A DNA stretch of 64,000 nucleotides from Sagittula salina (GCF_017813235.1 NZ_JAGISH010000007.1:124001-188000); one strand, 5' to 3'; positions 43,718 through 53,388 are shown, counted from the first letter of the stretch. The notes: generated by a model from the sequence alone, not told the origin. Numbers and translations: made by a program.

Positions 43718-45316
43718 TCATTCCATCGTGATGGAGGAGAAGTTCTGGTACCAGTTCTGCGCCTGCACGAAGCCCTTCACCCTTGGCGACAGGGCGCGCG
43801 GGGCGACGTCATGCGTGACAAAGAGGAAAAGCGCGTCGTTGACGTATTTCTCGTGCGTCGCCTTCAGCACAGCGTCCTGTTCGACCGGGTCGAAAGTGGT
43901 CTTGATCTTGTCGAACAGGGCCTGCATCTCGGGGTCGGTGTAGTGGCCCCAGTTGGTGCCGTTCGGCGCGATCAGGTTCCGGTCGAGGTGCCGGATCAGG
44001 CCGGTGAACGGATCCTGGATGAAGTAGGTGAAGTTGATAGACTGTGCGCCTTCCACCGCCGGATCGGCTGCCCCCGCGCGCCACAGGTTGATCATCTGGT
44101 TCCACTCCACGACCATGAAGTCGACGTCGATCCAGATCTCGGCGAGGCTCTGCTGCACGAACTCGTTCATCGGCAGCGGCAGCATCTGGCCGGAGCCGGA
44201 GGGCGAGATCAGCGCCTTTACCTCAAGATGGTTGTTCGGGCCGAAACCGGCCTCTTCCATCAGCGCCTTCGCCGCGTCGAGGTCGTAGGACGGATCGAAG
44301 GTCGGGTTGCCGAACCACTGCGAGCCCGGCGGCAGGAAGCCCTTGGCCGGGATCATCAGTCCGCCCAGCAGCGGCTTCATCGACTCGCGGTCGATGGCCA
44401 TGTTGGCCGCCTTGCGCACGCGGATGTCATTCCACGGCGACCCTTCGAGGCGGCTGAGGTGCCAGGTCCAGTTGTGCGGGTAGGCGTTGGACGAGACGAC
44501 AAAGCCGTTGCCCTCCATCGCGGGGATCGTGTCGGGGGCGGGTGCCTCGATCCAGTCGACCTGACCCGACATGAGCGCGGCGGCGCGGGCGTTGGGTTCG
44601 GGCAGCGGGATCAGCACCATCTCGTCCAACTGGGGGATGCGGCTGTTGTCCCAGTAGGCGTCGTTGGGAACCAGCACGGCGCGTTCACGCGGCACGAATT
44701 CTGTCAGCTTCCACGGACCGGTGCCCGAAGGCGATGCGGCGACCTTCTCCCAATTCTTGTCCAGCGATTCCCAATTCGCCTTTGACGACATGAGGATCCA
44801 CGCCAGCTGGTAGGGCAGGGTGGCGTCGGGGGTCTTCGTGGTGATCTCCAGCGTCAGGTCGTCCACAGCCCTGTAGGAGGCCACGGCGGGGATGCGGCTC
44901 TTGCCCTGCGCGGCCTGCCGGGAGTCGTACTGCGCCGAGGCGTCGTCGAGCAGTTTGTCGAGGTTCCAGACCGCGACCTCCGCCGTGAAGGGGGATCCGT
45001 CGTGAAAGGTCACGCCCTCGCGCAGCGTGAAGGTCCAGGTCAACTGATCCTCGCCCACTGACCAGTCGGTCGCGAGGCCGGGGATCAGGACAGAGGGTTT
45101 GTCGGCGGAGGTCAGATCCCACTCGATGAGCGAGTCGTAGACCGTGTAACCCATGAAGCGCATCCCCTCGCCGCCCTGATCGGTCTGGCCGGTGGTGAGG
45201 GGAATGTCGGCGGCGGTCATGCCAATGCGAAGGGTGCCCTCCGCCTGGGCGAACGTGCCGCAAAGCAGCGCCGCGGCGGTGGCAAGGGCGCTGATGCCCT
45301 GTTTGAAATTCATCAT
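43718..45316 (-). CDS. Peptide/opine ABC transporter substrate-binding protein (cluster 1)
   Basis: 532 residues, SBP_bac_5 type. A signal peptide (LATAAALLCGTFAQA) leads into LRIGMTAADIPLTTGQTDQGG. Further family blocks include YTVYDSLIEWD, LTWTFTLREGVTFHDGSPF and RKAANMAIDRESM. Start is ATG ATG at 45316/45313 behind GAGAGGAAC. It captures the solute in the periplasm for the DppBCDF-like components. First gene of the operon that ends with the amidase and RidA. Confidence 0.94.
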   Translation of the reverse strand: MMNFKQGISALATAAALLCGTFAQAEGTLRIGMTAADIPLTTGQTDQGGEGMRFMGYTVYDSLIEWDLTSADKPSVLIPGLATDWSVGEDQLTWTFTLREGVTFHDGSPFTAEVAVWNLDKLLDDASAQYDSRQAAQGKSRIPAVASYRAVDDLTLEITTKTPDATLPYQLAWILMSSKANWESLDKNWEKVAASPSGTGPWKLTEFVPRERAVLVPNDAYWDNSRIPQLDEMVLIPLPEPNARAAALMSGQVDWIEAPAPDTIPAMEGNGFVVSSNAYPHNWTWHLSRLEGSPWNDIRVRKAANMAIDRESMKPLLGGLMIPAKGFLPPGSQWFGNPTFDPSYDLDAAKALMEEAGFGPNNHLEVKALISPSGSGQMLPLPMNEFVQQSLAEIWIDVDFMVVEWNQMINLWRAGAADPAVEGAQSINFTYFIQDPFTGLIRHLDRNLIAPNGTNWGHYTDPEMQALFDKIKTTFDPVEQDAVLKATHEKYVNDALFLFVTHDVAPRALSPRVKGFVQAQNWYQNFSSITME

Positions 45317-45569
45317 CTGTTCCTCTCTGTCAGCGTCCGCGCTGGTCGTGCGGGTCTGGTGTCCGGCGCGCCTTCGGGAGGGCGCGTCCATGACAACAGG
45401 GTGACAAGGGGGGGCGGGGAGTGGCCAGAAAGGAAACGTGTCAGGGGCAGGTCCATGCCCATGGCATCGCTGCGGGTGCACGGTTAAACAGCGCGGCTGT
45501 GCTGCACTGCCGCATTAATGGGCGTTGCGTGATGATCGGAGCGGGAATCGCCCGCACGTCCAGCGAAAG

Positions 45570-46199
45570 TCAGATGCTCAACTTGTCGCGTAAAAGGCGT
45601 GCGGCGGCGCGGATCGGGGAAATCAGCGGCAACGGCGCGGCGGGGGAAAGCCGCTCTGCCGCCTCGCCCAGCGGACCGCCACCGATGATGACAGCGCGCG
45701 CCCCCGCCGAGGCCGCGCGGCGGCATCCCGTCAGAAGCGCCACGTCGAGGCTGGCACTGTCCCGCATCAGCGCGAGCGGGTCACCCCCCGTCAGGAAGCA
45801 ACCGGTGTAACCGGCTTGTTCCTGCATCAGCGCGTCGATGCGAGCGCGCAAGCCGGGGGTGGTGGTCACGACGGCAAAGGAACCGTGCCACGCGGCCTCC
45901 TGCGCGGCGGCGGCCCCGATACCGACGACGGGGCAGCGGAGCCTTTGTGCCAGAGCCGCCCGCCCCGGATCGCCGAAGGCCGAGACGATGACGCCTGCCA
46001 CCGGCGGTACCTCAGCCGCACCGACAAGCATTGCGGCGGCGTCCAGCGCCTCCGGCGAGGTAATCATCTCCGGCCCCTGCGGGGCGGTCCACCCCCCGAC
46101 GTCGGGCAGTACATGCGCAGCGATGCGCACCATGGCCGCCGTGGTCGCCGCATTGCTGTTGGGGTTCATCAACAGGACGCGCGCCAGCGGCCTGCCCAT
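45570..46199 (-). CDS. Asp/Glu/hydantoin racemase-family protein without the usual cysteines
   Basis: 209 residues. The family is recognisable from MNPNSNAATTAAM, ITSPEALDAA, VSAFGDPGR and VVGIGAAAAQEA. Hydantoin racemases use two Cys, normally in CFxDPG and GCAG-type segments; here these read SAFGDPG and IGGGPLG, so both positions lack Cys. The protein may bind a ligand without racemising it, or use other residues. It follows the second ABC transporter's ATPase by one base, which suggests a role with the imported compound. Confidence 0.78.
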   Translation of the reverse strand: MGRPLARVLLMNPNSNAATTAAMVRIAAHVLPDVGGWTAPQGPEMITSPEALDAAAMLVGAAEVPPVAGVIVSAFGDPGRAALAQRLRCPVVGIGAAAAQEAAWHGSFAVVTTTPGLRARIDALMQEQAGYTGCFLTGGDPLALMRDSASLDVALLTGCRRAASAGARAVIIGGGPLGEAAERLSPAAPLPLISPIRAAARLLRDKLSI

Positions 46200-46200
46200 C

Positions 46201-46962
46201 TTAGCGCGCCGAGGCGATGGCGCTGGCCAGAAGATGCCGCGTGTAGTCCTGCGTCACCGCGCCGGTGCGCAGGCTTTCCACTGTCACCACCTCGACGATT
46301 TCGCCCTGCTGCATCACGGCGGCGCGTTCGCAGAGATGCCCGACCACGCCCAGATCGTGCGAGACCATGACATAGGTCAGCGCGCGTTCGCGGCGCAGGT
46401 CGGCCAGCAGGTTCAGGATCTCCGCCTGCACCGAAACATCGAGCGCCGAAGTCGGTTCGTCCAGCAGCAGGATTTTCGGCTCCGGCGCCAGTGCGCGGGC
46501 GATGGCGACGCGCTGGCGCTGCCCGCCGGACAGTTGATGCGGATAGCGGAAGCGAAAGCCGGTGCCGAGGCCGACATCCTCCAGAAGCCGGGCGATGCGG
46601 CGGTCGATATCCGTCAGCCCGTGTAGTTGCATCGCCTCTGACAGGACGCGGTCGACGGTCTGGCGCGGGTGCAGCGACCCGTAGGGGTCCTGAAACACCA
46701 TCTGCACCTTCTTGTAGAAGGCGGGGCTGCGCTTGCGGCCCAGCGGTTCCCCGGCCACGGTCATTTCACCCGACCACGTGGGCACCAGCCCCGCAATGGC
46801 GCGCAGAATGGTGGACTTGCCCGACCCGCTTTCGCCGACAAGGCCGAAACTGCCGCCCTCCGCCACGCTGAAGGTGGCGCGCTTGACCGCGTCGCTGCGT
46901 TCCGTGCCGCTGCCGAACCAGACGGTGAGGTCGCGGACCTCGATTGCGTTGCTGACTGTCAT
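46201..46962 (-). CDS. Peptide-type ABC transporter ATPase (OppF-like, cluster 2)
   Basis: 253 residues from ATG 46962, which overlaps the OppD-like stop. Walker A GESGSGKST, signature LSGGQRQRVAIARALA, Walker B LLLDEPTSALDVSVQAE. It lacks the long C-terminal OppF extension, ending soon after HLLASAIASAR, so it is compact compared with cluster 1. Confidence 0.92.
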   Translation of the reverse strand: MTVSNAIEVRDLTVWFGSGTERSDAVKRATFSVAEGGSFGLVGESGSGKSTILRAIAGLVPTWSGEMTVAGEPLGRKRSPAFYKKVQMVFQDPYGSLHPRQTVDRVLSEAMQLHGLTDIDRRIARLLEDVGLGTGFRFRYPHQLSGGQRQRVAIARALAPEPKILLLDEPTSALDVSVQAEILNLLADLRRERALTYVMVSHDLGVVGHLCERAAVMQQGEIVEVVTVESLRTGAVTQDYTRHLLASAIASAR

Positions 46963-47819
46963 TGGCGGGCACTCACCGAAGGGGCCGCGCGCCATGCCGG
47001 ATCGCGCACCAGCACGTCCAGCCGCTCGCGCGGGTGTTCGAGGTCGGGCACCGCGTTCAGAAGACCCAGCGTGTAGGGGTGTTGTGCTTTGTGCAGTTCC
47101 GAGGCCTTGCAGGTTTCCACGATGCGCCCGGCATACATGATGATGATGCGGTCGCAGAACTTTGCCACGAGGTTCAGGTCGTGGCTGATGAACATCAGCC
47201 CCATGCCACGATCCCGCACCAGTTTGTCCATGATGTCCAGCACCTGCAACTGCACCGACACATCCAGCGCGGATGTCGGCTCATCCGCGATCAGGACTTC
47301 GGGCTGCGGCAACAGCATCATGGCGATCATGATGCGCTGCCCCATGCCGCCGGAGACCTCGTGCGGGTAGAGCCGCAGCACGCGCTCCGGTTCGCGGATG
47401 GCGACTTCTTCCAGCATCTCCAACGCGCGGGCCTGCGCCTTGGCGCCGGAGATGCGTTCGTGCACGCGCAGCGCCTCGACCATCTGGGCGCCGACGGTCA
47501 TCACCGGGTTCAACGAGAACTTGGGGTCCTGCATCACCATGGATATGTGCCGCCCCCGGAGCGCGCGCATTTCGCGGTCGGAAGCGTGCAGGATGTCGGT
47601 GTCGCCAAAGGCGAGGCGGTCGGCCTCCACCCGGCCTGGCGGGCGGATCAGCTTCAGCACGGCGCGCCCGGTCATTGACTTGCCAGAGCCGCTTTCGCCA
47701 ACGATCCCCAGCCGTTCGCGCCCGAGAGTGAAGGAAATGCCGCGCACGGCCTCGATCGTGCCGGTGCGGGTGTCAAAGCTGACCCGGAGGTTTTCAACGT
47801 CGAGAAGCCGGTCGGTCAT
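46959..47819 (-). CDS. Peptide-type ABC transporter ATPase (OppD-like, cluster 2)
   Basis: 286 residues. Walker A GESGSGKS, signature VSGGMGQRIMIAMML (Gly-Gly-Met-Gly, a slight variant) and Walker B LIADEPTSALDVSVQLQ. The C-terminal oligopeptide-transporter extension is short and carries no Cys cluster. It overlaps both neighbours by ATGA-type junctions. Confidence 0.92.
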   Translation of the reverse strand: MTDRLLDVENLRVSFDTRTGTIEAVRGISFTLGRERLGIVGESGSGKSMTGRAVLKLIRPPGRVEADRLAFGDTDILHASDREMRALRGRHISMVMQDPKFSLNPVMTVGAQMVEALRVHERISGAKAQARALEMLEEVAIREPERVLRLYPHEVSGGMGQRIMIAMMLLPQPEVLIADEPTSALDVSVQLQVLDIMDKLVRDRGMGLMFISHDLNLVAKFCDRIIIMYAGRIVETCKASELHKAQHPYTLGLLNAVPDLEHPRERLDVLVRDPAWRAAPSVSARQ

Positions 47820-48727
47820 TGCGTGCCCCCCTTCGGGTCCATCACGTCACGCAGCCCGTCGCCCAGCAGGTTGAACGCGAGGCTGATGGCAAAGATCGCG
47901 AGGCCGGGAATTGTGGCGACCCACCAGTGGTCGAGGATGTACTTCCTGCCCTCGGAGATCATCGCCCCCCATTCGGGCGAGGGCGGCTGCGCGCCCAGGC
48001 CGAGGAAGCCGAGGCCCGCCGCGGTCAGGATGATCCCTGCCATGTCCAGCGTCACGCGGATCACGAGCGAAGACAGGCAGAGCGGCCAGATATGGCGGGT
48101 GATGATGCGGATGGGGCCTGCGCCCTGCAGCTTGATCGCGTGTATGAATTCCGCGTTGCGGTAGGTCAGCGTCTCCGCCCGCGCGATGCGGGCATAGGGC
48201 GGCCACGCGGTGAGCGAGATTGCGAGGACGGCGTTCTCGATCCCTGCACCGAGCGCGGCGACGAAGGCCAGCGCGAGGATCAGGCGCGGGAAGGCGAGGA
48301 AGATGTCGGTTATCCGCATCAGCACAACGTCCAGCCAGCCGCCCGCGTAGCCAGCCACGGTCCCGATCACGAGGCCCAGCAGCGGCGCCACCATGGCCAC
48401 CAGCAGCACGATATAGAGCGAGATCCGCGCGCCATAGAGCAGCCGCGAATAGATATCCCGCCCGAGGCTGTCGGAGCCTAGCAGGTAGCCGCTTTCGCCG
48501 GGCGGTTGCAGCCGCATGGCCAGATCCTGCGTGAACGGGTCATGCGTTGCCAGCAATGGCGCAAAAAGCGCGCAGAGGATGAGAAAGACGAGGATCAGGA
48601 GGCCCAGCATGGCCAGCGTGTTGGACCGGAAGGCCAGCCAGCCCTGATACCACGCGGAAAGCCGTGCCTGTCTGCGCGAGGTCGGCTCGTCCGACAGGAG
48701 CCATTGACGGAGTGTCTGTTCGCTCAT
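47816..48727 (-). CDS. Peptide-type ABC transporter permease (DppC-like, cluster 2)
   Basis: 303 residues from ATG 48727 (MSEQTLRQWLL), overlapping the preceding permease stop. OppC-type N-terminus, then LAMLGLLILVFLILCALFAPLLATHDP, GRDIYSRLLYGARISL and the EAA-type AETLTYRNAEFIHAIKLQGAGPIRII. Six helices. The longer frame upstream is a shadow. Confidence 0.92.
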   Translation of the reverse strand: MSEQTLRQWLLSDEPTSRRQARLSAWYQGWLAFRSNTLAMLGLLILVFLILCALFAPLLATHDPFTQDLAMRLQPPGESGYLLGSDSLGRDIYSRLLYGARISLYIVLLVAMVAPLLGLVIGTVAGYAGGWLDVVLMRITDIFLAFPRLILALAFVAALGAGIENAVLAISLTAWPPYARIARAETLTYRNAEFIHAIKLQGAGPIRIITRHIWPLCLSSLVIRVTLDMAGIILTAAGLGFLGLGAQPPSPEWGAMISEGRKYILDHWWVATIPGLAIFAISLAFNLLGDGLRDVMDPKGGTQ

Positions 48728-49779
48728 TTCGACCTCGGATCGAAGACCCGGTAGAGCAGGTCGGAGAAGATGTTGAGACAGACGAAGATCGTGCCGATCA
48801 CCACGGTGCCGCCCAGCACGGAGTTCATGTCGTTGGCCAGAAGCGAGGTGGTAATGTACTGGCCGATGCCCGGCCAGGCGAAAATGATCTCGGTGAGCAC
48901 GGAGCCTTCGAGCAGGTTGGCATAGGCCAGGGCGATCACCGTCACCAGCTGGATGCGGATGTTGCGGAAGGCGTGGCCCCAGACCACCTGCCATTCGGAC
49001 AGTCCCTTGACCCGCGCGGTGGTGACGTATTCCGCGCTGAGCTGTTCCAGCATGAAGGAGCGCGTCATGCGGCTGATGTAGGCAAGGCTGAAGTATCCCA
49101 GAAGCGAGGCGGGCAGGATGATATGGCCGAAGGCGTCCTTGAACACGGTCATGTCGCCCGCGATCAGGCTGTCCACCAGCAGAAGGCCCGTCCGGGTGGG
49201 CACGATGCCCTGATAGAAGACGCCAAGACGCCCGGGGCCTTCGACCCAGTCGAGCATCCCGTAGAAAACCAGAAGCCCCACGAGACCCAGCCAGAAGATT
49301 GGCATGGAATACCCGATGAGGCCGATAAGCCGCGCGATCTGATCGATCCAGCTGCCCCGATAGACAGCGGCCACGACGCCCAGCGGCACCCCCAGAAAGA
49401 CGCCCATCAGCGTGCCCAGTGTCGCCAGTTCCAGCGTCGCCGGAAACACGCGGGCGATGTCGGTCGATACCTGCTGCCCGGTACGGATCGACTTGCCGAA
49501 ATCCCCCTGCAGCACGTCGCCCACGTAGATGCCGAACTGCACCAGAAGCGGTTTGTCGAGGCCGAGCTGCCGGAAGGTTTCATCGTATTGCGCCTGCGTG
49601 GCACGTTCGCCGATCACGGCCAGCACCGGGTCGATGGGCATGACGCGCCCGATCATGAACGTCACGAATAGCAGGCCGAGCAGCGTCACGGCGACGGTCA
49701 GCAGCGTGGTGGCCAGTTTCTTTGGCCAGCCGGAGGCCATCGGCGCGCGGCGCGCGGCGGTCAGGGTGGTCTGGGTCAC
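48724..49779 (-). CDS. Peptide-type ABC transporter permease (DppB-like, cluster 2)
   Basis: 351 residues, six helices. Includes LATTLLTVAVTLLGLLFVTFMIGRVMPIDPV and ARVKGLSEWQVVWGHAFRN (EAA loop), ending NIFSDLLYRVFDPR. It is slightly longer than average owing to an N-terminal polar extension. It lies 51 bases after the binding-protein gene. Confidence 0.93.
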   Translation of the reverse strand: MTQTTLTAARRAPMASGWPKKLATTLLTVAVTLLGLLFVTFMIGRVMPIDPVLAVIGERATQAQYDETFRQLGLDKPLLVQFGIYVGDVLQGDFGKSIRTGQQVSTDIARVFPATLELATLGTLMGVFLGVPLGVVAAVYRGSWIDQIARLIGLIGYSMPIFWLGLVGLLVFYGMLDWVEGPGRLGVFYQGIVPTRTGLLLVDSLIAGDMTVFKDAFGHIILPASLLGYFSLAYISRMTRSFMLEQLSAEYVTTARVKGLSEWQVVWGHAFRNIRIQLVTVIALAYANLLEGSVLTEIIFAWPGIGQYITTSLLANDMNSVLGGTVVIGTIFVCLNIFSDLLYRVFDPRSK

Positions 49780-49830
49780 GGCGATTTCCTTGGCGAGGGC
49801 AGGGGACGCGGTGGCGCCCCCCGCCGGGAT

Positions 49831-51432
49831 TTACTTCGTGATGACCCAGTAGGACACGGCGGTGGTCGCGCCGCCTGCCACAAAGTTTTCCACGTTCGCG
49901 CGCATCCCGTTCTGTTCGATCTGCTGGAACATCACGCCGAAGGGGCTGACCTTCTGATGCTCACGCTGCAGGTCGAGGTACATCTGCTTGCGCGCTTCGG
50001 TGTCGTTCTCGACAACCGCCGCCAGCGTCTGTTCGCTCATTTCCGGGATGCCCCAGGCGTTGCGCCATGCCAGTAGGCCCGTTGCGCCAGCTTCGTCCGA
50101 ATTGTCGGGGTTGTAGGCGAAGGTGCCCGCGTTGGTGTTCGGGTCCGGGTAGTCCGGACCCCACGCGCCGAGGTAGATGTCGTGTTCGCGCGCACGGTAG
50201 CGATCCAGCGTCTGCGCGCCGGTACCCACGACCAACTCCACGTTGCAGCCCAGCTGGCCCCAGGTGTTCTGCAGCGATTGCGCGATATCCAGCCGCTCCT
50301 GCGCTTCGCGTACGGAGATCTTGATGTCGCCGCACTCGCCATGGCCGCTTTCGGCCAGCGCGGCCTTGGCCTTTTCCATGTCGTAGCTGAACGGCTTTTC
50401 TTCCAGCGCGCCGAGGAAGGTCAGCGGCAGGAAGGCCTGCTGCGGTGTATACTGCCCCTTGAGGAAGGAGTTCGACATGCCGTCATAGTCGGTCGCCCAC
50501 TTCAGCGCCTCGACGACCTTCGGATCGGCCAGCATCTCGTTCTTCTGGTTGGCGGACCAGTACATCAGGCGGCCGCGCAGCTCGTCCACGACCTTCACGC
50601 CGTCGACGTCCGCCAGACCGGCCACGTCCTCGGGCGAAAGGTTGCGCGCCACGTCGATATCGCCGCGCTCAAGCTGCAGGCGCTGGGTGGCGGATTCCTG
50701 GATGTGCTGGACGATCACGCGTTCCATGGCGGGCTTTTCGCCGGCGTAGTTGGGATTGAGGTCCATCAGGACGCTTTCGTTCGGCTTCCAGTCGGCGACC
50801 TTGTAGGGGCCGGACCCTGCGGTGTTCGTGCGCAGCCATTCACCGCCCATGTCGCCGTCGACTTCGTTCGCCATGGCGGTTTCCATGTCTACGATGCCGC
50901 CGATGGTTGCGGTCAGGCAGTTCAGCACGAAGGACAGCGCGTAGGGCTTGTCCAGCGTCAGCACCAGCTTGTTGTCGTCGGTGGCGACGATGGTTTCCTC
51001 GACGTTCTCGGCGGTGAAGCCGAACTGCGTCAGGATGAACGACGGTGTCTTGTTCAGAAGCACGGCCCGGCGCAGGGAGAATTCGGCATCCTTCGCCGTT
51101 ACTTCGTTGCCGGAGGCAAAGGTATGCCCGGTCGCCATGGTAAAGGTGATGGTCTGGCCGTCCTCGGAGATGTCCCAGCTTTCGGCCAGCTGGGGGCCAA
51201 AGCCCGCGTCGAGGTTCAGCGGGTCGAAGTTCACCAGCTTTTCGTAGACATTGCGCGACACGTCGGCGCCTGCGAACTCGAAGCTTTCCGCCGGGTCGAA
51301 GGTCTTGATATCGTCGATCCGGTTCGCGATCACCAGCATGTTGGGCGGCGTTTCCGCCAGCGCCGGTGTCATCGCCGTCGTGGCCATCAGGCCCGCAAAG
51401 GCCGCCGCTGCCAGTTTACTCTTCATCGTCAT
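49831..51432 (-). CDS. Peptide-type ABC transporter substrate-binding protein (cluster 2)
   Basis: 533 residues. Signal peptide ends at MTPALAET. SBP_bac_5 blocks include DDIKTFDPAESFEFAGADVSRNVYEKLV and NTAGSGPYKVADWKPNESV. GGGAG precedes the ATG at 51432. First gene of the ABC set after the dipeptidase. With a membrane-type dipeptidase upstream, dipeptides are a plausible cargo, though the racemase-like gene points to modified amino acids. Confidence 0.94.
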   Translation of the reverse strand: MTMKSKLAAAAFAGLMATTAMTPALAETPPNMLVIANRIDDIKTFDPAESFEFAGADVSRNVYEKLVNFDPLNLDAGFGPQLAESWDISEDGQTITFTMATGHTFASGNEVTAKDAEFSLRRAVLLNKTPSFILTQFGFTAENVEETIVATDDNKLVLTLDKPYALSFVLNCLTATIGGIVDMETAMANEVDGDMGGEWLRTNTAGSGPYKVADWKPNESVLMDLNPNYAGEKPAMERVIVQHIQESATQRLQLERGDIDVARNLSPEDVAGLADVDGVKVVDELRGRLMYWSANQKNEMLADPKVVEALKWATDYDGMSNSFLKGQYTPQQAFLPLTFLGALEEKPFSYDMEKAKAALAESGHGECGDIKISVREAQERLDIAQSLQNTWGQLGCNVELVVGTGAQTLDRYRAREHDIYLGAWGPDYPDPNTNAGTFAYNPDNSDEAGATGLLAWRNAWGIPEMSEQTLAAVVENDTEARKQMYLDLQREHQKVSPFGVMFQQIEQNGMRANVENFVAGGATTAVSYWVITK

Positions 51433-51483
51433 GTCAGTACTCCCGGTTGGTTTTGTTTTTTGTGTCTCGGGCCTGTCGCCCGC

Positions 51484-52539
51484 TTACTCGCCCCACGTCT
51501 TTCGAAGCACGCGGAGCCAGTTCCCATGCGCCACCTTTTGCAGCAACGCCTCGTCTGCGCCGTGGGCCGCAAGGGCGGCCATCAGGGAGGGCAGCCCCGC
51601 GCAATCCCCGATCGGTTTCGGCACCAGCGCGCCGTCGAAGTCCGATCCGAGCCCCACGCGGTCCTCGCCGAGTTTGTTTACCAGATGGTCAAAATGTCTG
51701 AGTACGAAGTCAAGCGTGAAGTCGTCATCCATCCGTCCGTCGGGCCTGAGAAAGGCAGAGGCGAAGTTGATGCCCACCATTCCATCGCTGTCGCGTATGA
51801 TCTCCAACTGCCGGTCGGTCAGGTTGCGGGCGTGGGGCGTGACGGCCCACGCGTTCGAATGCGTGGCGACCAGCGGCGCGTCGCTCAGGTGCGCCACGTC
51901 CTCCAGCCCCCTGGCGTTCAGGTGCGACAGGTCGATCATGATCTTCAGCGCGTTGCACTCGCGCACCAGCGCCTTGCCCGCCTGGGTCAGGCCGGGGCCG
52001 ATGTCCGGGTCGGAGGGGTAACGGAAGGGCACGCCGTCGCCAAAAATCGTCGGCCTGCTCCAGACCGGCCCGAGAGAACGCAGGCCCCGCGCGTGATAGC
52101 GGTGCAGTGCCTCCAGGTCGGGGCCGATCGCCTCCGCGCCCTCGATATGGGCAACGGCGGCCATGGTCGGGCCGGGCAGGGCGGCTTCGACCTCGGCCGC
52201 GGTCCGGCACAGGGTCACCGCCCCGGCCTGTGCCAGCGCGTCGAGCGCGTAAAAGCCGTTGTCGGTCCACGCGACGGAGGGGGCTTCTTCGAGCGGGTCG
52301 GGCAGGGGGATGTCGTAGGCGGGTTTGACCATCTCCTCCATGCGCAGGGCCTTGTCGGCAGGCGAGGGCACGTAGATGGCAAAGAATCCGCCGCCAAAGC
52401 CGCCGCGCGCGGCACGCGGCTTGTCGATATGGCCGCTGTCAATACCTTCGGCCACCTGCGCGGCGGTGACGTCATGGCGCAGCAGGCGCAGGATCAGGTC
52501 GTTGTGGCCGTCGAAGACGGGAATGGGGGCGTCTGTCAT
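51484..52539 (-). CDS. Membrane dipeptidase (peptidase family M19)
   Basis: 351 residues, a zinc dipeptidase of the renal-dipeptidase family. The N-terminal metal site VFDGHNDLI (His-x-Asp) and later IDLSHLNARGLEDV, PLVATHSNAWAV and VGLGSDFDGAL are all present. It splits dipeptides, including ones with a D-residue at the C-terminal side in known members. No signal peptide, so it is cytoplasmic. It overlaps the GNAT stop by ATGA and precedes the binding protein by 51 bases. Confidence 0.93.
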   Translation of the reverse strand: MTDAPIPVFDGHNDLILRLLRHDVTAAQVAEGIDSGHIDKPRAARGGFGGGFFAIYVPSPADKALRMEEMVKPAYDIPLPDPLEEAPSVAWTDNGFYALDALAQAGAVTLCRTAAEVEAALPGPTMAAVAHIEGAEAIGPDLEALHRYHARGLRSLGPVWSRPTIFGDGVPFRYPSDPDIGPGLTQAGKALVRECNALKIMIDLSHLNARGLEDVAHLSDAPLVATHSNAWAVTPHARNLTDRQLEIIRDSDGMVGINFASAFLRPDGRMDDDFTLDFVLRHFDHLVNKLGEDRVGLGSDFDGALVPKPIGDCAGLPSLMAALAAHGADEALLQKVAHGNWLRVLRKTWGE

Positions 52540-52994
52540 AGGGAAAGCTTGAATCCGTAGTGGCTGGGGGTGAACCCGGCGCGTTCATAGAAACGGTGGG
52601 CATCCGGTCGCTGCCGGTCGGAAGTGAGTTGGACCAGCGCACAGCCGCGCGCCCGGGCCTGTTCGATGGACCAGTCCAGCATGGCGCGCCCGAGACCGCC
52701 GCCGCGATGGTCAGAGGCGACGCGCATCGCTTCGATCTGGGCGCGCCAGCTGCCGCCGCGCGACAGGCCGGGAAGGAACGAAAGAAGCAGCGTGGCAACG
52801 ACCCGCCCCTCCAGTTCGCCGACGGCGAGGATGTGGTTCGGGTCGCCGTCGATGGCGTCAAAGGCGGCGCGGTAGGCGTCGTCGGTGCCGGGTCTGCCGT
52901 CGCGGGTCTGACCCAGGGCATCATCTGCGTATAGCGCCACCAGAGTGTCGATATCCGCGATGGTCGCGGCGCGGATCGTCAGGCTCGAAGTCAT
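52536..52994 (-). CDS. GNAT-family N-acetyltransferase
   Basis: 152 residues. The acetyl-CoA loop is visible in motif A (IEAMRVASDHRGGGLGRAMLDWSIEQA) and the ending HRFYERAGFTPSHYGF is typical. It transfers acetyl to an amine; the acceptor is unknown, perhaps the amino acid released by the dipeptidase. First gene in the minus-strand cluster 52994-45570. Confidence 0.87.
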   Translation of the reverse strand: MTSSLTIRAATIADIDTLVALYADDALGQTRDGRPGTDDAYRAAFDAIDGDPNHILAVGELEGRVVATLLLSFLPGLSRGGSWRAQIEAMRVASDHRGGGLGRAMLDWSIEQARARGCALVQLTSDRQRPDAHRFYERAGFTPSHYGFKLSL

Positions 52995-53170
52995 GCCTTA
53001 CGGTTTCCCGGATCGCGCCAAACCGCAATGAAAATTCGTGCCAGGCACAGGTATTTCGCGCAGCCGGGTCTTTTCTCGAGCCGGATGAGGACCGCAGATT
53101 TGTGAACGTGGCGGAACCCAAACGGCAGCCGCGCGTTGTCATGCCAGAACGCTGCAACGGGAGAAATCCA

Positions 53171-53359
53171 ATGGAATATGGTCTTTTCGGCCTCATCATC
53201 CTGGTCGCGGATATTTATGCGATCTATCAGACCCTGACCTCTGGCGCCTCCACGGTTGCCAAGATCGTCTGGACCCTCGCCATCCTCATCCTGCCGGTCC
53301 TTGGCTTCATCGCCTGGCTCGTGGCCGGACCGCGTGGCGGCGCCCGCGCGCACATCTGA
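53171..53359 (+). CDS. Small inner-membrane protein of PLDc_N type
   Basis: 62 residues, two hydrophobic helices (GLFGLIILVADIYAIYQTL and IVWTLAILILPVLGFIAWLVAG). This is the short phospholipase-D N-terminal-like membrane family, of unknown role and common in Rhodobacterales. ATG 53171 has GGGAGA upstream; a longer frame from 53102 lacks similarity. Followed by a strong terminator. Confidence 0.8.
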   Translation: MEYGLFGLIILVADIYAIYQTLTSGASTVAKIVWTLAILILPVLGFIAWLVAGPRGGARAHI

Positions 53360-53388
53360 CAGTCATTTTTACCAGACCCCACTCACGG

